DNA from: Pythium myriotylum
Lineage: Eukaryota > Oomycota > Peronosporomycetes > Pythiales > Pythiaceae
Assembly: GCA_023091665.1 (NCBI GenBank)
Contig: JALJCQ010000031.1
Span: 434,001-498,000, forward strand
Direction: 5' to 3'
DNA length: 64,000 nt
Position numbers and translations under genes: made by a program. The notes under the pieces were generated by a model that made no database searches, had not been told where the DNA came from, and was given only the letters and a program-made list of their open reading frames with translations. Each line of letters begins with the position of its first letter. The first letter of the stretch is position 1. Below are positions 19,428-29,264 of the stretch, in pieces.

Positions 19428-20986
19428 ATGGCTGGCAAGCGCAAGACCCACTGGGCCGTGCGCCGCAAGAACAAGCAGGCGCGGCGCGACGAGTCCGAGA
19501 CCGCAAAGCCCAAGAAAAACGAGTTCGTGGACCGCCGACTCGGCTTCCCCGAAGAGATCCACCCGGGCTCGTACGCGGCGCAGCGCAAGAAGCTCAGGGC
19601 GAATGGCGAGCTCACGGGCGACGCGCCGACGCCCGAGGCGCCCAAGCGCCGCTACGGCATGTGGGTCGCGTTCTGCGGCAAAAAGTACTCGGGCATGCAG
19701 ATGTGAGTCTCCTCTTGGTTCTGATCGAGAGACACGGACTCACTGTGTTGGGGAATGTGGCCAGGAACGAAGGCGTGCAGACCATTGAGGCCGAGCTCGA
19801 GCGCGCGCTGTTTGAGGCCGGCGCGATCGCCGAGAGCAATTACGGGTTCCTGCAGAAGATCGGGTGGAGCCGCGCCGGGCGCACGGACAAGGGCGTCCAC
19901 GCTGCGGGCCAAATGGTCACGGCCAAGCTCCATGTGCCCGACGACGTGCCGGCGTTTCTCGAAAAGGTCAACGCGCTGCTGCCCGAGGACATCCGCATCA
20001 TGCACATGGTCACGACGACCAAGAACTTCAACGCCAAGATGTCGTGCGACAAGCGCACCTACGAGTACCTCGCGCCGACGTTCATCTTCGCGCCACGCGA
20101 GGCGAGCGCGACGGATGGTGACGCCGCGACCAAGGCCTGGTCGCTTGAGATGCTTGACCGCGACGGCGATGAAGAAGGTGACGACTCGGTCATCGTCGAC
20201 GTCTCGACGCTCGAGAAGCAGCGCGCGTATCGCATGAGCGACGAGACGTACGACCGCCTGCTCCGCGTGCTCAAAGAGTACGAAGGCACGCACAACTTCC
20301 ACAACTTCACGTCCAAGCTCGAGCCCACGAGCCCCAAGTGCCAGCGCTACATCATGTCGTTCGCGGCTGACAAGCCGTTCGTGGAGAACGGCATGGAGTG
20401 GATCCGCTTGCGTGTGATGGGCCAGAGTTTCCTGCTTCACCACATTCGGAAAATGATCGGCATGGCCGTCGAGGTCGTCGCGGGTGTCACCGAGGTCGAG
20501 ACCATCCGCAAGGCCTTCGAGCTCGACAAAATGGACCTCGCGAAAGCGCCGAGCGTCGGTTTGTACCTAGCGCAGGCCCACTTTGAGATCTACAACAGCA
20601 AGCTGCTGGACTCGGTGCAGACGTCCCACCCGCCCCTCGACTTCAAAGGAGACGCAGAAGTGTGTGCTCGCGTCGAGCAGTTCAAGAAGGATTTCATCTT
20701 CAAGCACATTATCGGCCACGAAGAGAAGACACGCACGTACGCCAAGTGGATCAAACTGCTCGGCTCGCTGCCCTTCGACTACGTCTCGCGGCCGCTCGCG
20801 CAATGGAAAAAGGAGAAAGAAGAGCTCTCGGCCATCCAGAACCGTCGCAAACGCATCGAAGCGGAGAAGGCCATGCGAAAACGACAGAGTGAGGCGGCCG
20901 GCGGCGACAACGCCAGGCAGCAGCTGCAGGAAGACGAGCCGGACGAGGCGAAGAAAGCTGTCGAGTCGGACGGTGACTCGGAGTAA
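19428..20986 (+). CDS. PUS1: tRNA pseudouridine synthase, TruA/Pus1 family
   Basis: Two exons (19428-19702 and 19765-20986; 62-bp intron, GTGAGT donor, CCAG acceptor) give 498 residues. The junction restores SGMQMNEGVQTIEAEL, matching the YxGMQ...TIEGEL start of Pus1 domains. The catalytic loop SRAGRTDKGVHA places the active Asp at residue 133; the second half has TYEYLAPTF, HNFHNFT and LHHIRKMIG, all family landmarks. The N-terminus is Lys/Arg-rich (MAGKRKTHWAVRRKNKQARR), fitting a nuclear or nucleolar signal, and the C-terminus is charged. The enzyme isomerises uridines in tRNA (positions 27/28 and others in yeast Pus1). A longer upstream start is possible but would read through the GTAC motif array. 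Confidence 0.94.
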
Positions 20987-21068
20987 ACGCTGACGAAAGT
21001 AATACATACAGACCATGACGCTCGTGCTGACACAGGGAAGAATAAATTACAATCTACAGTTCGCTACC

Positions 21069-23936
21069 TTAGAAAGAGGCCACGTCTGGAAGATCTGGAA
21101 GCACGACACCTGCTGAACTCTTGCTGACAGGAACGGGAGCTGGAGGAGCCGCTGGCTGCGGAGCTGGCTCGGCCGTCGGAATGCTCTTGGGGCTTGGAAG
21201 CTGCGGGCCGATGAACGGCTCTTCTTCTGGCACGGTCGACGAAGCCGTCGAGGAAGGCGGCTGCATCATGGCGAAGCTTGCCTGGAGCTGGGCCGGGTTC
21301 ATTGGGGCGATACCGCCTACGTAGCCCAGATGCGGGTAGTACGGCGTGGGCATGGCCATGCCTGCCCCGTAGGGCACCGCAGGAAAGCCGGGATTGTAAT
21401 GGACGGCAGGGTACGGAGCTGCGTACGGCATTGGTACCTGGTACGGGTTCACAGCTGGGAAGCCTGGGAAGAATCCTGGCTGCGCTGGGACAGTGAACTG
21501 CGCGGGGCTGCTCTGAGGCGGAGTAGGAACTGCTGGGGCTGGTGCCGCTGGGGTAGCAGCAACTGGCGCCGATTGTGGTGGAGCGACTACTTCAGGCGCA
21601 GGAGCAGTGACTGGTGCTGGCGTGGCGACTGGAGGAGTGACTGGGATCTCTGCAAGAACAACTGGAGTCGACTCAACGGTGGGAGCCGGTGCCTCCACTG
21701 GAGCGACTGGAGCAGTGACAGGTTCCGCGGCCTCGGTTGGCTGTGGCGGTGTCGGAGCTGGTTGCTCCACCACAACCAAGGCAGTCGACATCTCGCTCGC
21801 CAGGGCCTCAGCTTCCATCTCTCGTCGGTGGATGCGGTCAGCTGGCGATGTGTACTTGTCACGACGCTTCTTCTTACGCGAGTCCTTTGACTCTTCAGCT
21901 TTCAGAAGTGCTTCTTGAGTCTGCTTGAGCTTTTCGGCCTCGGCGGCCAGCTCTTCCTCCCGCTTCTTGAGCTCCTTGGCCTTCTTGTCGAGAACCGTCT
22001 TCTCCTTGCTCTTCTTGCGCTCTTTGCGTTCTTTACGCTCTCGTCGCAGCTCTTCTTCCTCCTGCAGACGCATCGCCTCGCGCTGTTGACGAGCGAGCTC
22101 CTCAGCAGCAGCGGCCTCAGCTTCTTCGCGGCGCTCCCGCTCCTTTCGGAGACGACGTCGTTCTTCCTTGCGCCGCTGCTTCTCGATTGCTCGCTGTTCC
22201 TCATCGATTTCTTCCTCCTTTGGTTCCTCCGCAGCCGCCGCTTCGATCGCAGCCAACCGCAAACGTTCCTCTTCTTCTAGTCGAGCAGCTTCCTCTAGTT
22301 GCTGCTGCTTCTTGAGGCGTCGTCTCTCCTTGCGTCGACGACGCGCTTCCTCTTCGTCCTCTTCTTCTTCCTCCACAGCTTGCACTGGGATCTCTGTCTC
22401 CTCAACAGCAACCGAGGAGACAGGCACGCTCGCGTCACCAAAGAGCAGATCGTCGAAGAGCCCGTCCTGCGATTCGACCTCGTCCGCGGCTTCCGCTTCC
22501 GCCTGAGCCTGTGCTTGTGCCTGGCGCTTCTCGCGCTTTTCCTTCTTCTTGAGAATGGCCGACTGGCGACGCAGGTACGCTTCTTCCTCCGACTCGACTT
22601 CTTCGAGCTCAAACGCAACGGCCGCGGCCTTGGGCGTTTCCTCCTCGGCGTGGACCATAGTCGCCGATGAGTGGCGCGAGATCGAGCCCACCATAGGCGC
22701 GCCGTGGTGGCTCTCGAGCTCGTCGTCTCCGTCGCTCGTCCAGATGCTGTCGTCGTCTTCTTCGCCACGGCGGCGGTGCGTGATCGACTGGCGCGGCTTG
22801 GTCTTAGCGTCCTTGCGCATGCTCTTGAGCCGTGCCGCGGCCATCTCGGCGTACAGATCGCGGTTCGACTCGAGCTTCTTGGCCACGCGCTTGAGCTGCT
22901 TCTCCTTTTTCTTACGCTCCTTGCGCTCCTGCAGCACGGGGTCCACAAAGTCGTTCTCGGCGTCGTCGGCCGCCGAGGCCGGCACGACCACGGCACCAAA
23001 GGTCGGGCCGTTCTGCTCAAACAAAAAATCGTCGCTCGCGAGTGGCGCAGCCGGCTTGAGCCCATTGAGCAGCTCCTTGTCGAGCGACATGACCGGCCCG
23101 TCGACGACGTCGTACTGCGACGGGCCGTCGCCTTGCTTCTCGCCGTAGATGCCCCAGTCCTCGGGCTCGTTCGCATCGACCGCCGAGCGGCGTTCATGCG
23201 GCGAGCCCAGATCGTCCGAGCTGCCTTCGCGGAAGAGCAGCTTGTCGTCCACGGGCGAGAGCGCGAGCGGCGAGACCTGGCGCCGCTGGCCGTACTCGTC
23301 GACCTCCTCTTCGTCCATCTCATCTTCATCTCGATCCATCGCCTTCCGACGCGCCTCGTCATCCTCCCCACTGAGCAGCTCGTTCTCTGCGTCGACGATA
23401 TCGTCCGGATCGGCCCAGCGCCGCGGCTTGCCGTCGCTGCTCTCGTCCTCGTCGCTCGAGAACAGTCCGCCGCGCTCGCCGACGTCCTGCGCGCGTCGCG
23501 TGTCGCTCTCGGTCGACGTCGACGGCGCGACCGGCTCGTCCGTGGCCGTGCGCGGCGTCGTGACCGTGGTCATCAGCTCGATCCACTTGTCCTTGTCGCG
23601 CTGCGTGGGCGCCGCGCAGTGGAAGAGCTTGTGTTCGTCGGTCTCCATGACGAAGCCGAACGGGTACTTGTGGAAGTTGCCCTTGCCGCTCCAGTCGCTC
23701 ACGCACTTGAGCGTGTGGACACTCACGGGCTCGTGCGCGTGCTTGCGGTAGTGCTTCTGCGACTTGTAGGTGCGCAGCACGACGGCCTTGCCGCCGCGCG
23801 CGAGCGTCTCCCACGTCGCGACGCAGTAGCGGTCGCGCATGAGCGGCAAGTTGGCGCCGCGTTTCTTGAGCGCGCCTTCCATGACGACGACGCGCGGAGA
23901 AGACTCGAGGTAGTCGCCGCCGCCGGTGTCGTCCAT
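21069..23936 (-). CDS. PH-domain protein with charged coiled coil and Pro-rich tail
   Basis: The start at 23936 (MDDTGGGDYLES) gives 955 residues; the frame stays open to 24026 but that extension is not domain-like. A PH domain spans about residues 18-125 (VVVMEGALKKRGANLPLMRDR ... RDKDKWIELMTTV), expected to bind phosphoinositides or a protein partner. Next are acidic Ser/Asp-rich segments, then about 350 residues of Glu/Arg/Lys-rich helical sequence (EEARRRRKERRRLKKQQQ type). The C-terminal 240 residues are Pro/Ala/Val-rich with a Tyr-Pro-Gly stretch (NPYQVPMPYAAPYPAVHYN). The design suits a membrane-linked scaffold; no enzyme domain is seen. Convergent with PUS1 (82 bp). Its phosphoinositide link is shared with the FYVE-like genes that follow, though this may be coincidence. 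Confidence 0.85.
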   Translation of the reverse strand: MDDTGGGDYLESSPRVVVMEGALKKRGANLPLMRDRYCVATWETLARGGKAVVLRTYKSQKHYRKHAHEPVSVHTLKCVSDWSGKGNFHKYPFGFVMETDEHKLFHCAAPTQRDKDKWIELMTTVTTPRTATDEPVAPSTSTESDTRRAQDVGERGGLFSSDEDESSDGKPRRWADPDDIVDAENELLSGEDDEARRKAMDRDEDEMDEEEVDEYGQRRQVSPLALSPVDDKLLFREGSSDDLGSPHERRSAVDANEPEDWGIYGEKQGDGPSQYDVVDGPVMSLDKELLNGLKPAAPLASDDFLFEQNGPTFGAVVVPASAADDAENDFVDPVLQERKERKKKEKQLKRVAKKLESNRDLYAEMAAARLKSMRKDAKTKPRQSITHRRRGEEDDDSIWTSDGDDELESHHGAPMVGSISRHSSATMVHAEEETPKAAAVAFELEEVESEEEAYLRRQSAILKKKEKREKRQAQAQAQAEAEAADEVESQDGLFDDLLFGDASVPVSSVAVEETEIPVQAVEEEEEDEEEARRRRKERRRLKKQQQLEEAARLEEEERLRLAAIEAAAAEEPKEEEIDEEQRAIEKQRRKEERRRLRKERERREEAEAAAAEELARQQREAMRLQEEEELRRERKERKERKKSKEKTVLDKKAKELKKREEELAAEAEKLKQTQEALLKAEESKDSRKKKRRDKYTSPADRIHRREMEAEALASEMSTALVVVEQPAPTPPQPTEAAEPVTAPVAPVEAPAPTVESTPVVLAEIPVTPPVATPAPVTAPAPEVVAPPQSAPVAATPAAPAPAVPTPPQSSPAQFTVPAQPGFFPGFPAVNPYQVPMPYAAPYPAVHYNPGFPAVPYGAGMAMPTPYYPHLGYVGGIAPMNPAQLQASFAMMQPPSSTASSTVPEEEPFIGPQLPSPKSIPTAEPAPQPAAPPAPVPVSKSSAGVVLPDLPDVASF

Positions 23937-25103
23937 GGACCGCACGACGGGAACTGAGCGAGAAGAGAGGAAGAGGAGGAAGGAGCGTCGCGTAGACACG
24001 TCGAGAACGCGGAGATGGAGCTTCAAGTGATCGTGAGTGAGGGGGGAGGAGAGCCCGACCGTCCCCGAGCGGCGTGTGAAACCGGCTGCCGTGCGACATG
24101 CTGGCAGGGGATTGGTGGAAATGGAGGGATGTGGAGATTTTAATTGGTGGAAAAAGGAAGAGAGGGAGTTTCAGCCAATAAGAGGAGGGGAGAGGTGTGG
24201 ACAAAAGGGAGGGGGTTGTACACGACGGAGGCTGGCGGCCGCATAGATAGACGTTCGCGGTGGAGCAGACATGCACCGAGATCGCTGGTCGCGAGCGCGA
24301 GGCCAGTTCGCGTGGACAGCGCGGCCGAGAGGCGGCGGAGGGCGAGCGGAGGGGAGGGCGAGCGGCAGCTGCGAGGCGAGTCGGACGGCGCGTCATCACT
24401 CGTGTCTCTTCTGGTTCCGGCCCGTCATCTTCGCGGCTTCGTTAGACCAGGCTAAAGTGACGTGTTAGACGGCGGCGTCTGCTCTCGCTGGTCGTGGCGG
24501 AGATACTAGATCCAGAAGCACGCGAGCGAGCAGTTAGACGCCGTCTAAAGCGCGCGGATAGACTTCGACGCACAAGGCCGAGGTGTTCCCATGGTCCGAG
24601 ATCCGAGATCCTGGAGCATTGGAAGGAACACTCGTAAATCAGCCATCACCCAGAACGGTTCTACGTGGGTACCACGTTTCGGGTACAATGAGATCTCGGC
24701 CACCAGATCGTTCTGGACGTTGAAGTGACGCCAGTCGTGCGTGTTTATGGGGGACCCGCCTCGTCGCACAGCACGCAGTTGCCCCCCTCCCCCCACGCCA
24801 GCAACCAGAACCGATCTTGTGGAACGGTTCCTTCCTGGGAACGGTTCCCTGTTCCAGAACGGTTCTCCGCCGCACGCTTCGAGACTCATCGCAACGAGAT
24901 CCACCAAATCTCGTTGAGATGAGCCTCGAGAAGAATTTTAATTCTCCTTCGCGGAACCGTTCCTCTTCAGAACCGTTCCATGTCAGAACCGTTCCTCGCC
25001 TGATTTCTCAGACACGATCTCGCGCTCCCTGTCCACCACGGCCCCCTATTTTTTGTCCGGACACTTTTTGACTTGACCCTCTTTGTCAACAGAACCGTGT
25101 ATA
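23937..25103. promoter_or_regulatory. Intergenic region with two motif clusters
   Basis: This 1.17-kb space holds the PH gene promoter and the 3' flank of the first FYVE-like gene. A 15-bp palindrome TTAGACGCCGTCTAA lies at 24534-24548, with a related TTAGACGGCGGCGTCT at 24465-24480. GAACGGTTC or its complement GAACCGTTC occurs seven times between 24651 and 24996. Frames of up to 120 codons here have no protein signal. Confidence 0.5.
24651..24996. repeat. Cluster of GAACGGTTC/GAACCGTTC motifs
   Basis: Copies start near 24652, 24822, 24839, 24856 (GAACGGTTC form) and near 24954, 24970, 24986 (GAACCGTTC form), so the two orientations are grouped. Flanks are also alike (CCAG or TCAG before, CC or CT after). 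The core AACSGTT matches the Myb-type recognition sequence, which would make this a regulatory array; that is inference. Confidence 0.5.
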
Positions 25104-26429
25104 CTATACACTCTCCCTACTACTACAACAACTACTACTACGACTAATACCTCCTTGGCGCTGGGCATGGAGCTCTCGCAGCAGCGCCTCCTGCACGTGG
25201 AGCGACGAGTGGATCGTCTGCAGCGCGCGCATCGCGCTCGTGTCCACCGTGAGCTCGACGCTCTCGCTCTCGTGCCAGCTGCCGACGCCCGGCGACGACA
25301 ACTCGGAGGGAGCCGCCGAGGAGCTCCGGCTCGTGCGGGTCGCGACGCGAGGCGACGAGCTCCACTCGGGCAGCGGCTCGGCGCCGACGCGGATGTACGA
25401 GGCCACGAAGCGGTCGTACGAGCTCTCGAGCACGGGCGTGGGCTCGCGCGGCTGCTGCCGGAGCCGCTGGAGACACGCCGTGCAAAACTTGGACGGACAC
25501 TTGACCTGCAGCACGTCCGAGCCCTTGACAAAGCACTTGCGGCAGACCGACTCGCCGCAGACCGAGCACGCGTGGCGAGAGCGCAGGAACGAAAACGCGC
25601 GCGCGCAGACGCTGCAGTCGTCGCGCTCGGGCTGCTGCGAGAGCGCTCGCTGCGCCGAGGCGATGCGGCGGATGTCGACGAACGACATGATCTTGGCGAG
25701 GCTCTCGAGGTGCTTCTTGTACAGTCGACGAGGCACGTTGATGCCGTGCAAGTCGTTCTGCGACGAGACAAAGAACTCGGTCGAGTTCCAGTTGCCACCC
25801 GACGGCGTGAGCAGCATCACGCTCTTGTGGTAGACACGCACGGTGCGAGTCGAGATGTAGAGGTCCGGGACCTCGGGGAAGATCGTGGGGATGATCACGC
25901 GGAACACGTAGGGCTTGCCGTTGCTGTCGATGCCGGCGCCCACGGACTCGAAGTGGCACGAGTCGAGTCGGTGTCGCAACGCGAAGGCATCAACGGCGGC
26001 CCACTTGATGGTCTCTAATGTCGTCGGCGTGCGAGCTATGACGTGCAGCACGCGAGCGTCGACCGTGTACTTGTAGAGCATCTTGGTGACGTCGAGGTAG
26101 TCGGCGGACGTCGTGGTCTTGAAGAGGCTCGCGATGTCACGGAAGCTGCCGTAGACAGCTCCGACGATACGGGTCGATCGAACGCGTGGCATGCGTTTGT
26201 GCTGCCGCGTGAAGGCCTTGAGACCATCGAACTCGGCGTGGAGACGCCAGGCGTGGCGGTTGCGCAGGTACGTTGCTCGCGACTTGTGGTACTTCTCTCG
26301 GTTGATGAGCGCATTGCGCACGGCCTCGTCGGCCTCGGCACGGAGATGCATGAGGTTGCCCTCGCTCATGTGAATGGGCGGGAAAAAGTCATCGGGCAAG
26401 CGGAAGGGCTTGGCCAGGAAGACGTTCAT
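25104..26429 (-). CDS. START-like/FYVE-like zinc-finger protein, array member 1
   Basis: The product is 441 residues, intronless. Residues about 10-250 form the START-like lipid-binding-type domain shared by the whole array (landmarks IKWAAVDAFALRHRLDSCHF and RTVRVYHKSVMLLTPS). A FYVE-like finger at about 270-320 has eight cysteines and SFLRSRHACSVCGESVCRKC, so the RHxC core is intact, but the FYVE WxxD motif is absent. The tail has SVELTVDTSAM and SSLHVQEALLRELH, then a low-complexity end coded by an AGT/TGT trinucleotide run. The expected role is binding PI3P-type membranes, probably endosomes; no function is proven. An upstream in-frame Met exists, but the initiator element at 26461-26475 lies between, so MNVFLAKPF is the better start. 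Confidence 0.88.
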   Translation of the reverse strand: MNVFLAKPFRLPDDFFPPIHMSEGNLMHLRAEADEAVRNALINREKYHKSRATYLRNRHAWRLHAEFDGLKAFTRQHKRMPRVRSTRIVGAVYGSFRDIASLFKTTTSADYLDVTKMLYKYTVDARVLHVIARTPTTLETIKWAAVDAFALRHRLDSCHFESVGAGIDSNGKPYVFRVIIPTIFPEVPDLYISTRTVRVYHKSVMLLTPSGGNWNSTEFFVSSQNDLHGINVPRRLYKKHLESLAKIMSFVDIRRIASAQRALSQQPERDDCSVCARAFSFLRSRHACSVCGESVCRKCFVKGSDVLQVKCPSKFCTACLQRLRQQPREPTPVLESSYDRFVASYIRVGAEPLPEWSSSPRVATRTSRSSSAAPSELSSPGVGSWHESESVELTVDTSAMRALQTIHSSLHVQEALLRELHAQRQGGISRSSSCCSSRESV

Positions 26430-27704
26430 GGGTCTCCTTCGTTCGTGGTGGAGGACGCCAACTCGAAAGTGAGCGAACGTCTCAGGAGAAGAGCGTGATG
26501 GATGAGATGGCCGACGGGAAGCCTTCTGAAAAGGCACAGTGCTCGTGAATACATAGGATCCCTTTTGGATTACTTTTGGGATTACTGATTGTGCAAGACC
26601 ACTGTCAGGGAGTGAGAGACACGGTTGCTGACGGCCGTCTGTCGGGGATTCTGAGCAGCCAGAATCTTCACCAGCTGTGTCGTGTTACGATTGTCAAGAG
26701 TCACGTTGGACGATAGGGATGAGCGCATCTGTTTCGAGGAAGCGAGGACGAAGCCGCTGTCTTCCGAACTGGAATCCTGTCCGTCAACATCCACTGGGAT
26801 ACGGAGTGAGTTGGAGCCATGTGTCAATCGATTATTACGACGCGACCATAAAATCTAAAAGATGATAAACTATATTATGCAAAATATGGAATCATAGAGC
26901 AATAAAATGATATTTTAGATACATTTCATGCATTGAATGTAAGTATTGTACGATATATAGAAGGTACTCTACTCTCGTTGAGCGCGCTATCGTGCATCCC
27001 GACTGCTTCAAGGGTGATGGAAGCTCCACTGTGGACGGGCTCGCGTTCGTAGAGGACCGGACCCAACAATCCAACATGACTAGAATTGTCAGACAGGGTC
27101 GACCGGGGCTCGAACACTCATCGAACGAGAAATTCAGTGGCAGTGGCCCCAAAGTAGGTACAGTTTGTGCTCTTCCTACGTAGCCTCCAATCCAACAGTC
27201 TCCGCTGACCAACACCTGCTCGGATGATGATGAAGACACGTATAAGACGCCAAGTCATCACATCTCCTGGATTCGCCACTGAAACAGCGACGAAGGCCCC
27301 TCCTTAACGTGATCAACGACTCCTGCTGGCGCTCAAGATGGCGTGGCCAGTTGGAACTCGAGCTCCATTGTCTCCCACGCTGGCTTACGCCGCAGCGCCT
27401 GCTGTCTTTCAAACTCTCCAGCCATTGCAAAGAATCCACGACGCGTGAGGACTAGGCCACAGTACAGTAAATACAATTGTGCGATATGAAAGCCCAGCTT
27501 CAACAGGGAATGGCGACTCTGTCAAGCCAAGAAAGTGCCGACCCATGTGAAGCGTGTGTGAGGGGAACGGCGTCTTCACTCAACCTGCTGTCGTAAACGC
27601 GTGCTCGGAATAGGATGAATGAACTTTTTTAAAACTCATAGCCGGTTTAGCAAACAGAGACATTGTGATCTGGATGATGAGAAGGGACCGAAAGGCCCGC
27701 GGCT
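26430..27704. other. Intergenic region between array members 1 and 2
   Basis: AT-richer DNA without a supported gene. The right part must contain the 3' flank of member 2 and the left part the promoter of member 1. Short frames (up to 115 codons) on both strands lack domains. Confidence 0.45.
26461..26475 (-). promoter_or_regulatory. Initiator element of array member 1
   Basis: Minus strand CGCTCACTTTCGAGT matches the oomycete initiator GCTCAYTTY with a following A/T-rich flank, 32 bp upstream of the chosen ATG. Confidence 0.45.
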
Positions 27705-29264
27705 TTATAGCTCGCTCACGTGCATACTCATCTTGCGCGTGTTCCGACGCACGCGTACAGTTGCGTGGAGCTCACGCAACAGCATCTCTTGCTCGTGGAG
27801 CGACGAGTGGATTGAGTGCAACAGCTCGGTGGATGACGAGGCCGACGACGTCGTCGAGTTGCACGTGCTGTGAAAAGGAGTGTTGATATTATCCTCACGG
27901 ACGCGGGCCATCTCGCTCGTATCCACCGTGAGCTCCACGCTTCGAAAGCTCGCTCGCTCGCTCTCTTCGATGTACTCGATGTAGGCGCCATTGTCGCCAA
28001 TCATTGCAACCGTTGGCGACGGTGTCACGTGGAAGCCTTCGCCTGGGGAAGAGATCTGCGAGTGGTGGCTCGAAGAAGTCGCCGTATTGCACGAGGCGTC
28101 TGTGCCGACCCTGCCACGGGACATGACCGGTTTGGCTTCAGGTGAAGTGACCCAGCCGACTCGGCTGCTGTGTCGCCCTGTTCGAATGTAGGACGCGAGG
28201 AAATGGTCGTAGGAGGTCTCGACTCGTTCCATCGTCGGCATCGTCATCGCGTCTTCTTCTTCGGGCTGGCGAAGGCGGTGGATGCATGGCGTGCAGAACT
28301 TGGACATGCTTTTGATCTGCAGCACCTCGGAGCCCTTGACAAAGCACTTGCGACACACGGTCTCCCCACAGATGGAGCAAGTGTGTCGAGATCGTAGGAA
28401 GGAGAAATGCCGAGAACACACGTTGCACTGCTCTGGGGCGCGTTCCGGTTCCACCGTCCTCTGTGCCGTAGCGATGCGGCGGGTGTCGACGAACGACATG
28501 ACCTTCTTCAGGTTCACGAGGTACTTCTTGTACAGTCGACGAGGCACTCGGATGCCATTGAAGTCGTTCTGCATCGAGACGAAGAGCTCAGTCGAGTTCC
28601 AGCTGCGGTCCGACGGCGTCAGCAGCATCACGCTCTTGTGGTAGACACGCACGGTGCGAGTCGAGTTGTAGAGATTTGGAACTTCTGGGAAGATCGCCGG
28701 GATGATCACTCGGAAGGCATAGGGCTTGCCGTTGGCATCGATCCCTGTGCCCATGGACTCGAAGTGGCACGAATCAAGTCGGTGTCGCAGTGCAAAGGCG
28801 TCGAAGGCAGCCCACTTTATGGTCTCCGATACGACCGAGCTCGGTGTCGAGTCATGTGAGACCACGCGAAGTACGTGGGCGTCGACGACGTACTTGTAGG
28901 CCAACTTGGTGATGTCGAGATAGTCGGCACTTGAGTCAGTCTTGAAGAAGCTTGCAATGTCGCGGAAGTTGCCCTGGATCGTGCCAAAGATGCGCGACGA
29001 CGACATGGTCGGGCAAGAGCGATGCTTGCGTGTGTAGACGTTGAGTCCGCCGTGCTCTGTGTGGAGTCGCCACGGAGGACAGTCCACGAGATATGTGCCT
29101 CGCGACTGCTGGTACTTGTTGCATTCCACCAGGGCCTTGCGCACCGCCATAGCAGCTTCATTACGGAGCCTGTCCAGGTGGCGCTCACCAAGCTCGAGCG
29201 GTTGGAAGAAGTCATCTCCCACTGGGAAGGGCTTGGAGCCAAAGACGTTCCCGGAAAAAGTCAT
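27705..29264 (-). CDS. START-like/FYVE-like zinc-finger protein, array member 2
   Basis: At 519 residues this is the member closest to member 1: the START-like parts share IKWAAFDAFALRHRLDSCHF, RTVRVYHKSVMLLTPSD and VPRRLYKKYL. The FYVE-like finger (about 280-328) has the intact RSRHTCSICGETVCRKC core and all eight cysteines. A longer linker follows (residues about 330-450, Ser/Thr-rich), then SVELTVDTSEMARVR and LLHSIHSSLHEQEMLLRELH. The frame begins exactly at MTFSGNVFGSKPFPVGDDFF, 40 bp inside an initiator element. Intronless. Members 1 and 2 appear to be a tandem duplicate pair in which member 1 has a shortened linker. Confidence 0.9.
   Translation of the reverse strand: MTFSGNVFGSKPFPVGDDFFQPLELGERHLDRLRNEAAMAVRKALVECNKYQQSRGTYLVDCPPWRLHTEHGGLNVYTRKHRSCPTMSSSRIFGTIQGNFRDIASFFKTDSSADYLDITKLAYKYVVDAHVLRVVSHDSTPSSVVSETIKWAAFDAFALRHRLDSCHFESMGTGIDANGKPYAFRVIIPAIFPEVPNLYNSTRTVRVYHKSVMLLTPSDRSWNSTELFVSMQNDFNGIRVPRRLYKKYLVNLKKVMSFVDTRRIATAQRTVEPERAPEQCNVCSRHFSFLRSRHTCSICGETVCRKCFVKGSEVLQIKSMSKFCTPCIHRLRQPEEEDAMTMPTMERVETSYDHFLASYIRTGRHSSRVGWVTSPEAKPVMSRGRVGTDASCNTATSSSHHSQISSPGEGFHVTPSPTVAMIGDNGAYIEYIEESERASFRSVELTVDTSEMARVREDNINTPFHSTCNSTTSSASSSTELLHSIHSSLHEQEMLLRELHATVRVRRNTRKMSMHVSEL

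Noticed and set aside
22671..23957. 428-codon plus-strand frame opposite the PH-domain gene
   Set aside because: Antisense to the PH domain and acidic segment; low-complexity translation.
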